The notes beneath the pieces were generated by a model. That model worked only from the letters and a program-made list of their open reading frames with translations, did no database searches and was not told the origin of the DNA. From Pseudomonadota bacterium (GTDB lineage Bacteria > Pseudomonadota > Alphaproteobacteria > Rhizobiales > Rhizobiaceae): a stretch of 14,747 bases of DNA. Within the stretch, counting starts at the first letter, position 1. Each line of letters opens with the position of its first letter. The stretch spans positions 1-14,747 of the forward strand of contig JAEYXI010000515.1 in NCBI GenBank assembly GCA_023428515.1, in the 5' to 3' direction. This document shows, one piece after another, positions 1-7,300 of the stretch. Both the position numbers and the translations under genes were made by a program.

Positions 1-31
1 ATAATAAAAAAAAAACATTAACGGTTTTATA

Positions 32-507
<476 letters not shown>

Positions 508-1828
508 TTAACTTTTTCTACCTCTATTCATACCAGCTTTTATTTTATTTATTTGGTTCAACCCTGAATCTGTAAGATGGGCCTTATTTTTTATAAGTTC
601 AGAAGCTTTACAGAAATCTTTAAAATCTAGATTCTTTTCCCCTAAAATTGGGTACTTTTCAAAGAAAGGGATTATTTTATTTGTAATATCCAAAAGATTG
701 CTAACTACAAAATCTCCGACTTCTGAATTAGATTTAGGGTAATAACGTCCACAATTTAAATATATTTCTAGTATTTTCATTAACTCTTCATCCCTGTTAT
801 GTTGAGTTACTTGAAATCTAGATCAAGTACGGAAACCTACTTTATTACTTGCTGATTTTGCAACGTGAATACTAAAACATCCTTCTCCACTCACAAAACC
901 TGCGAGTCAGTTGGGATCTCGTATACTAGGGGTATCTACGACAGGTCTTAATACAGGAACAACGTTAGGGAAAGCATCTTGTAATTCTTCACTGAGACCT
1001 TTATTCATTGAGGCTTTTATATTAACAATTTTTAATAAACCTTCAGGAGTAAGATGTTCTTGACGACCCATTAAATCCAAAACTTCTTTAAACAATTTAA
1101 AATCCGCTTGCTTTTTTGTTATTAAAGGGTAATTATTTAAATGATCTAATAATATTGCTAAATCTCTAGAATAAATTTTAAGGCTAACTTTATTATCTGT
1201 AATTCTAATATTACCTACCCCGCCTAATGTTGTTTGTATTCCTTCTAAAAGTGCTTTATCTTTTAGATGTAAATGGACTTCAAAAACAGCTCTGACATAT
1301 CACCCCGTTTTAACGTTATTACTTTTGTATACAATTAAGTAGAATGAGGCTTCTGCGTCTAAAAATCCGGTCAAGAATCAAGGATTCATTTGTGATAAAG
1401 ATGAGTAGTAACGACGTGTAACAGCTTTACGAGCTGTTGCTGTAAATGTAGTAAACAAAGCAGAGGAACTTATTCGACGGGGGGCGGAACTTATTCAGCT
1501 ACGCTGATTAATGGAATGTCCCACATACATATGTTTACCGTCTAAAGTTTCTCATATGTAGACACCTTTTTGGTTTTTAGATACTTCAAGTACAATATCC
1601 CTATTATTAAAAGGATCATCTACTAATACTTTAACATAATTGTGTTTTTTACCTTTACCGTTTTCGTGTGGGTTATCCTCATTATCACGATTTTTGTTCT
1701 CATTATTGTAACCTTTATTATTGTTATCACATTCACTTATTAAGGATGAGTTGTTATTATCACTATTTACCATTTTTTTTTCAGAAAAAAAGGTAATAGG
1801 TTGCGATTTTAATATAAAATATTTTTCG
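508..1828 (-). CDS. Chimeric homing endonuclease: truncated GIY-YIG fused to two-motif LAGLIDADG
   Basis: This intron ORF of about 440 codons is continuous with cox1 exon 1 when TGA is read as Trp. Order: exon-fused leader; an Asn-rich hydrophilic linker (about 1640-1790); a GIY-YIG start at about 1505-1570 (GVYIWETLDG, then MYVGHSIN) that stops right after the YVG motif and lacks the later catalytic Arg and Glu; an RYYSSLSQ joint; then a full LAGLIDADG protein with motif 1 [11 protein letters not shown] (about 1340-1374) and motif 2 [12 protein letters not shown] (about 870-906). It ends with GMNRGRKS and a stop at 508. The LAGLIDADG half keeps both acidic residues (D/E and E) and looks able to cut DNA or act as a maturase; the GIY-YIG half cannot be active alone. 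Such intron proteins promote homing and often assist splicing. The active protein is probably released from the exon-fused precursor by proteolysis (family knowledge, not seen here). Confidence 0.88.
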
Positions 1829-2118
1829 ACCATAAAGAAAATCATTAGAAGAGCATGAGCTGTAACGATACTATTATATAATTGATTATCAGCTATATAT
1901 TGAACACCCGGTCCACTCAATTCCATTCTAATTAAGACAGAAAAAGCTGTCCCCAGTAACCCCGAAAATAGTGAAAAGATCAAATACAACGTACCTATAT
2001 CTTTAGCATTAGTTGATAAAAACCATCGCTCAACCCAACTAGAGATAACCTTAGGTTGAGTTGAATATGGCCTATAACTCTCTGCCTCTTCCGATTCACT
2101 ACCATTTTCCGAAGGTAT
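1829..2118 (-). CDS. cox1: Cytochrome c oxidase subunit 1, exon 1 (partial gene)
   Basis: This is the N-terminal exon of the catalytic subunit of respiratory complex IV, an inner-membrane protein. Diagnostic blocks are [31 protein letters not shown] and [14 protein letters not shown], covering the first transmembrane helix, the loop and the start of helix II. The exon ends at or near 1829, where a group I intron interrupts before MPALIGG. No in-frame ATG exists upstream: the frame is open only back to ATA at 2118-2116, preceded by TAG at 2119-2121. Possible starts are that ATA, or ATC at 2046-2044, which would give the usual short ISSWVERWF beginning. If ATA is used, the protein has an unusual acidic extension of about 24 residues. 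The gene lies 62 bp downstream of trnC. Identity is certain; the start is not. Confidence 0.93.
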
Positions 2119-2180
2119 CTATATTTATATAGATATATCTTATATATTGTGTTATTTAAGATAATTAGTAAATTTAAATA

Positions 2181-2250
2181 GGATTATGTAGGAATCGAAC
2201 CTATTACTTAAGATTTGCAATCAAAGTGTAAGCCATTTACTTCATAATCC
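2181..2250 (-). tRNA. trnC: tRNA-Cys (anticodon GCA)
   Basis: A 70-nt cloverleaf on the minus strand. It has a perfect 7-bp acceptor stem (GGATTAT with ATAATCC), a D arm with GTA/TAC and a GG-containing loop, an anticodon loop TTGCAAA with GCA, and a T arm with 4 of 5 pairs around a TTCGATT loop. The anticodon stem is irregular: only A-T, G-C and T-A form at the canonical positions, with two T/T oppositions. An alternative outer pairing ACTT/AAGT leaves a bulge. Its position directly upstream of cox1 fits a Sordariomycete-type order. Confidence 0.85.
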
Positions 2251-2310
2251 TTACATAATATATATTATATATTATATACCCTATATACTATAATATTTAT
2301 TTTTTTCTTT

Positions 2311-2472
2311 TTATAAAAAAATTATAGCATGATGAATAATAATCAAAGATAAAATTAAACATAACGTACCTAATAATAATACCTCCCGGTACGTATTTGT
2401 AGCTAACAGCTCCCACTCAAACAATGCACAATATGTATACCATAGGTTCAGCAAATAGTCCTTAACAAACTT
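2311..2472 (-). CDS. Possible small hydrophobic ORF, unknown
   Basis: An open frame of up to 53 codons between TAA at 2473-2475 and TAA at 2311-2313. Its second half is strongly hydrophobic (VLLLGTLCLILSLIII) and would form one transmembrane helix. Before it comes CALFEWELLATNTYRE. No ATG is present in frame; TTG or CTG would have to start it. It may be the C-terminal remnant of a decayed gene rather than a functional protein. I do not recognise it. Confidence 0.25.
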   Translation of the reverse strand, partial: KFVKDYLLNLWYTYCALFEWELLATNTYREVLLLGTLCLILSLIIIHHAIIFL

Positions 2473-2513
2473 TTATTATGTATTAAGCGGGTCTATTTAG
2501 ATAAGCGCTCTGA

Positions 2514-2535
2514 ATTTATAGTAGGTACTATAAAT
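2514..2535. repeat. Perfect 10-bp hairpin with 2-nt loop
   Basis: ATTTATAGTA, GG, TACTATAAAT is a perfect inverted repeat with almost no loop, so it resembles a cruciform-forming site or a processing hairpin. It lies between the decayed gene and the small hydrophobic frame. Confidence 0.7.
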
Positions 2536-2566
2536 ACAGTAAATTTAATCTTTAAAAATGGTTTTT

Positions 2567-3153
2567 CTAACGACGACTAATATAATATTGTTCCCTTATA
2601 TTTCTAATCTCCTCCAGAGTAGATTTTGAATGGCTAAAAAAAAATATTTAATGCATCTAATAAAGATTGTGCATTAAAACATACCATCTCTAAACTTTAT
2701 GTAATTCAGGATGATTATGTAAAAATTGTGATCCTAGCTCTATCCGACGTATTACAACTTATAGATTTACCTCTAAAAAAAAAAAAAGTAAAAGAGTACG
2801 AAGGTACTCTAGATAAACGTTAATATGTCTAGATAATTCCCCTAGTAATCTATAACTATCTTCGTTTAAGATAAAATGTCTAAACTCCGCAACATTATCT
2901 AACGAAAGGTCATTTCGTCAAATGTAGGATTTAGATAATCAAATTGACTTTGAATTGTTCTCGCTATATGATCAACTTGATGAGGTGTAGCTGAGAGATT
3001 ATCAATTATATCTGGAGTTGATGACATTGGTATTTCATCATTCTCATACATGGTTAGCATCTCTGGAGATATATCTGCATCAAATACATTTAGGATAAAT
3101 TCAGCTTGAATAACCGTTATATCTAAAATATATCTTGATATACTAGTTTTTAT
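2567..3153 (-). pseudogene. Decayed ORF of about 195 codons, unknown family
   Basis: Consecutive coding-like pieces on the minus strand read as one broken protein. Piece 1 (3153-2899) contains FDADISPEMLTMYENDEIP and ends FDEMTFR plus TAG. Shifting one frame, piece 2 (2905-2759) continues with SLDNVAEFRHFILNEDSYRL and runs into a 13-A homopolymer and TAA. The same frame resumes at 2758-2690 (RRIELGSQFLHNHPELHKV, TAG). Further shifts give MVCFNAQSLLDALNIFF (2687-2634) and STLEEIRNIREQYYISRR (about 2635-2567). The pieces join without gaps and read as helical, charged protein, so this is a gene inactivated by several frameshifts rather than random open frame. No motif identifies the family. It is not a LAGLIDADG or GIY-YIG protein as far as I can see. 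Confidence 0.6.
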
Positions 3154-3248
3154 TTAATTAAATAATAATTAAACTGATTAATCAGTAACATATAAATTTA
3201 TATTAATTTTTTCATTAATTAAATATTAACAAAACTGAATTCCTAAGT

Positions 3249-3319
3249 TGACCTATTTCAGATTTGAACTAAAATTAAAATATTAGAAGTATTTGGCTTT
3301 ATCTTTAAGCTAATAGGCT
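3249..3319 (-). tRNA. trnR: tRNA-Arg-like cloverleaf (anticodon UCU)
   Basis: A 71-nt minus-strand sequence folds into a full cloverleaf: acceptor AGCCTAT with ATAGGTC (A1/C72 mismatch, one G-U pair), a D stem GCTT/AAGC with a 7-nt loop, an anticodon stem AAATA/TATTT around loop CTTCTAA (anticodon TCT), a 4-nt variable loop, a T stem TTTAG/CTGAA around TTCAAAT, and discriminator A. All arm lengths are canonical, which argues strongly for a real tRNA gene. It would read AGA and AGG arginine codons. The acceptor-end mismatch is the only flaw. Confidence 0.75.
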
Positions 3320-3323
3320 ACCT

Positions 3324-3375
3324 TACTGCTGTGTTGTACTACGAAGTACTACGCAGCTGAAGTATGCCAGCAGTA
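3324..3375. repeat. Compound palindromic hairpin element
   Basis: An outer stem TACTGCTG (3324-3331) pairs with CAGCAGTA (3368-3375), enclosing an inner hairpin GTACT, ACGA, AGTAC and a second GC-bearing segment. It contains CTACGAAG, the reverse of the CTTCGTAG motif seen elsewhere in the window. The layout resembles the double-hairpin or GC-cluster elements known from fungal mitochondrial DNA. It lies 5 bp from the trnR-like gene. Confidence 0.65.
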
Positions 3376-3527
3376 CACAAAATAAATAATGTTAGATGTG
3401 CTAAGGTAAGAGGAAATAAGATGGGCTTTAACTTAAAATTTTTAATTATTATAAAATAAACAAGCTAGTTAGCTACAAAAATTAAGGCTTCTCCCTTTTC
3501 TTTTAAACGTATTTAAAAATGGATCCA

Positions 3528-3585
3528 TACTTCTAGTACTTCGTAGTACTTCGTACTTCTAGCACTTCGTAGTACTTCTAGCACT
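3528..3585. repeat. Tandem CTTCGTAG/CTTCTAG palindromic repeat cluster
   Basis: Repeats of roughly 10 bp alternate between TACTTCTAG, TACTTCGTAG and CACTTCGTAG. The sub-palindrome GTACTTCGTAGTAC is identical in reverse to GTACTACGAAGTAC at 3336-3349. The same CTTCGTAG word occurs twice at 5837-5858 inside cob intron 4. The cluster looks like spread and local amplification of a small mobile hairpin. Confidence 0.75.
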
Positions 3586-3696
3586 CCACTTTTTATTAAA
3601 CCTATTTAAAAGGATTAAATAAATAATGAATATAAGTATTCATTATATATATTACCTATTTAGTTTTACTTTTTTTTTTTTTTTAGAAATTAAAGT

Positions 3697-3727
3697 ACAT
3701 GACAAACTCCTAATTTATTAATATTAA
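3697..3727 (-). pseudogene. Decayed copy of a cob 3' exon segment
   Basis: This stretch matches cob exon 5 at 4420-4451 over about 31 bp with two substitutions and one indel. In minus-strand reading it gives KLGVCHV where cob has KLGACHVE. The matching word (ACATGACAARCTCC on the plus strand) is too complex for AT-rich coincidence. It lies downstream of cob and of the overlapping unknown ORF, as expected if an ORF insertion displaced or duplicated the original 3' end of cob. Confidence 0.55.
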
Positions 3728-3805
3728 TTAAATTAGCCTTTATCTTGACTATTACTAATTATATAACTTATACAAAAAAAAATTATTACTTATTTCCAAA
3801 AATAA

Positions 3806-4318
3806 TTATCATTTGAAATTAGCATTAAGTATTAACCTTGCTGCTTCTTTACTTATAGTATTGGTGTGTACGTCTTGTGATAGCTTATATGCTAATTTAG
3901 TATTAGCTAAGTTATTATCCATTTTTGTTTTCAGTTGTATAAGTTCATTCAAGGTAGCTTGAGGGCTTCCTCCTTCACCTGGTAGTTGGTTAGTATTAAA
4001 GTTTCAATATTGAGCAAATGTTCCATTTCCTCCTTTTGTCTCACTTAATAAAAAAGTAATCGCTTTTGTTACAGGTTCCCCATTTAAATCAGGCGTTCAA
4101 TGTACTATTGCGTTATTAATTAAAAATTGCAGCTCTTCCAACTTGAAAATATTCAACATTTCTACCGCAAAATCATAAGCAAAAACAAGCTCAGGCAATT
4201 TATTAGGTCTAGTACTATGAAAATCTCTTTTAAAAGTCCTAGGACTATGATTATTTATATCAACTGTACTAATAAGAATCTTGCTTCGTATTTTTACTCC
4301 CCCCAAAAGATAAATCAA
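3806..4318 (-). CDS. Unrecognised ORF overlapping the 3' end of cob
   Basis: A 171-codon frame (code 4, with in-frame TGA codons as Trp) opens after TAG at 4319-4321, inside cob, and closes with TAA at 3806-3808. It overlaps the last 50 nt of cob in another frame. The first ATG is at 4159-4157; TTG at 4318 or ATA codons are other possible starts. It reads as a soluble, mixed-charge protein ([20 protein letters not shown], then [49 protein letters not shown]). I see no membrane helix, no LAGLIDADG or GIY-YIG motif and no polymerase motif. Codon use is normal for the window, so it is probably a real or recently active gene. The overlap and the decayed cob segment downstream suggest it arrived as an insertion at the cob 3' end. 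Confidence 0.55.
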
Positions 4319-7300
4319 CTAAAGTATTTTCAATTAAACTAATTACAGGCACAATTATTATAAAATAACTGAAATATAGAACTGTACTTAACTGTCCTAA
4401 TTCTATAAATGGAGTTTCCACATGACAAGCTCCTAATTTCATTAAGATTAAAAAATTTACCACAAAAACTCAGAAAGCCAATTTACTTATTGGTCTAAAT
4501 TGTAAACCTTTTGATCTACCTAAATCTGTTATAGGTAATAGCATTATTGCTAAGATAGCAGCAAACATAGCTATAACTCCTAATAATTTATTTGGTATAG
4601 ATCTTAATATAGCATAGAAAGGTAATAAATCGATTTGTCAATTAAGATTATATCCCTAAAGGATAACTTAAAAAATGACAGCTTTATAACCCTAATTTAT
4701 ATAACATTTCTTTAACAAAATAAGGTTTTACTAAAGTTATTAAAGATCTTTTTTTATTGAATAGATACCTTTGAAAAGTTTATTGCTTTTAAGATATTTA
4801 CCTATCATAGTAGTAGAAATATTAAGAAATATTCCTGCTTCTTTCATAGTAGAAAACTTGGTGGAAACAGCCTTTTGATTGTCAATAATTATCACGGCTT
4901 GTCTTTTGTGATTTTTTTCTGACATCTTTAATCTAGCATCTAAAGATGCTATACGATTTTTCATTTTTAATAACACTTCTTCGGAATGTTTATATCCAAA
5001 ACTTGAGCCAGCTACTTTTAAAATGTTGTACTCAGGCTTTAAAGTATCTAAATAATATTGTTCCCTTTCTAATATAGATGCAGGATCACAGTATTCTAAA
5101 ATCTCTAATGTAAAATTTTCATACCCATAAGCTAACAAAGCTTTATAAATAATCATGAAGTCTTTAAGTCTAGTAATGTAAGATTCATTAAAATAATTTT
5201 TAAATCTTTTAGTTAGATTCACACTGCTACCCATATATATCTTTCCATTAATTTTTTTTCTGCATAAATATATCCCAGACTTGTCTCTGTTATCAGCATA
5301 AATTAAAGATTTTTTTGATTCTAGGTTGGAGTATATAACAGCGGGAGTATGACTCGAAGTACAAGTAGAATATCTTAAAATAAAAAGGTTATTTTTAATT
5401 AAGTTAATTTTATTAGCTTGCGCAGAAAAATAAGCTTTGTTTATTAAATAACCTCTGTTGTACATATATGTATTTAAACCATAAAATTGTATGCCTGAAA
5501 GTAGTTCTACTTTTCTACCAAAAAAGTAAAAAACTATATTTTCTCGTAGAGGTTTAGTAAATCTTAAACAAGTTTCTCTATTAATAACTACTGTCTGACT
5601 AACCAATAAGAAGAAAAGATATAGAAGATTTACAGTATTTTTTATAAGATGTTCTAAAACAAAAAAAAGTACTTGTGTGATTCGTTTCATTGTATTGTTA
5701 AATTAAATTATTTTATCGACGGTTTAATTAATAACACTAGGTATATTAAAATAAAAAACTGAGTTAATAGCTATTTACACCGTCGCTAAGAAATTTTAGT
5801 TTCGTAACCGTCATAACTACAATCATTTTGTGCTTACTTCGTAGCACGCACTTCGTAGCCAAGTTTCCTACCATAAAAGTATTACATTAATACTAGATCG
5901 CGGGCTCTACCTAAATTAGATTCTTTAAATATATAAATACGGGGTTTATTATCCCTGTTATAATGTATAGAGCATTTAAGATTAAATTTATCTTGTAAAC
6001 ATTAATTTATCGAGATCTGTGTTAGAGAATCCATAAACACTTATATGTAAACCGCTACCTTGTTTACTTCCGTCATCACAAATTCAAAAAGCTAAACCAC
6101 GGGGAGTTAACAATTCTCTTATGTTTTCGGGAACTATTTTTTTTCTATTTAAATCGTAAAATAATTCTCTATATTCATTAAAACAAGGAAGTTGCATAGT
6201 TGTGAAAGATATAGCACTGTATGTTTTTTTAGTACTATTATCCACTACTAGTCTAGATTGAGATTTATAGTCATTTGCACAAAAAGGTAAAAAGAAACTA
6301 AATACATAATCAAAATATTCTTTATGTTTTACGGCAGTTTGAGCATAAACTAATCTAGAGTTAGCAGTTGGTGATCTTCTTACAGTGCAAGGCACTGATC
6401 GTCCTTTGCATAAGGAGACTATAAACTAGTTATATAAATAAACGTATGTATAGTAAATTACTTAGATACTTTTGTTATAAGATATTTATCTAAATAAAGC
6501 TTTTCTTTTACTATGTGTCTACGTAATATTTCTGGATGGACTTCCAAAAACTTAGCCGCCTGAGTAATAGATCTAAATTCAAAACTCTCCCCGTTTAACG
6601 TATTAAGTACAATAACAGGATTGGCTGTTTTAGCTATATGTTCAAGGGAAGTATTTAATCTAATCAAGTGCTCTTTATGCTCTTGACTAGAATTTAATTT
6701 GTTTAAATGTTCTAAGTTTTTAGCTAAAGCTTCTTTTGAACGATTTAAAGCACCAGTTTTTATTTTAGCTATTGCCTCTAAAGTATGTTTAGCCCCTAAT
6801 GTTGAACCAGCTATTTTTAAAATATTATATTCAGGGTTTAGAAGATCGATATAATATTGCTCTCTTTCTATTAAAACTGAAGGCTCACAATATTCTAAAA
6901 TTTCTAATGTAAAATTTTCGAAACCGCGGGCTAATAAAGCTTTATAGATAACCATGATATCTTTACGATCTAAGAGATAGGAAATATTATAATAATTTAA
7001 AAGTCTCTTTCTTAAATCCAGAGCACTACCTACATATCTTTTACCGTTAATTTTATTTGTTCACAAATAAATACCAGATCTACCCTTATTTTCTTTTAAA
7101 AATTTAGCTTTTTCAACACCAGGATTATCATAAACAACTTTTAGACTAGCGAAATTTAAATATATAAAAAGTACATATAAATCACTACATAATTTTTATC
7201 TCTTTACAACTATGCCTAAAGCATTGTCAAATTAATTTACTTGGCCATCACCAAGTAAAATACCTATTAATACTTCTTTTACTTCGTCAGGTAATTTTAT

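Larger units (their letters stand above)
3320..3805. other. Intergenic spacer with palindromic repeats
   Basis: No gene is seen. The spacer is AT-rich and holds a compound hairpin (3324-3375), a tandem palindromic repeat cluster (3528-3585), a poly-T tract near 3670-3684 and a short copy of cob coding sequence (3697-3727). Confidence 0.6.

Noticed and set aside
508..1095. Separate small ORFs and apparent pseudogene breaks at TGA codons in the LAGLIDADG region of cox1 intron 1
   Set aside because: TGA is Trp here; reading with code 4 merges the pieces into one continuous protein with both motifs.
3528..3585. CRISPR-like array
   Set aside because: The units are short contiguous palindromes with no unique spacers, in a mitochondrial genome.
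4127..4342. Plus-strand open frame of about 71 codons
   Set aside because: It is antisense to cob exon 5 and the overlapping minus-strand ORF, with no recognisable protein features.
4269..4463. Independent 64-residue gene
   Set aside because: It is the last part of cob exon 5 cut off by an in-frame TGA Trp codon.
5850..5865. GTGCG as a group II intron 5' boundary
   Set aside because: The word on the minus strand belongs to the CTTCGTAG hairpin repeat; no domain V/VI or reverse transcriptase is seen.
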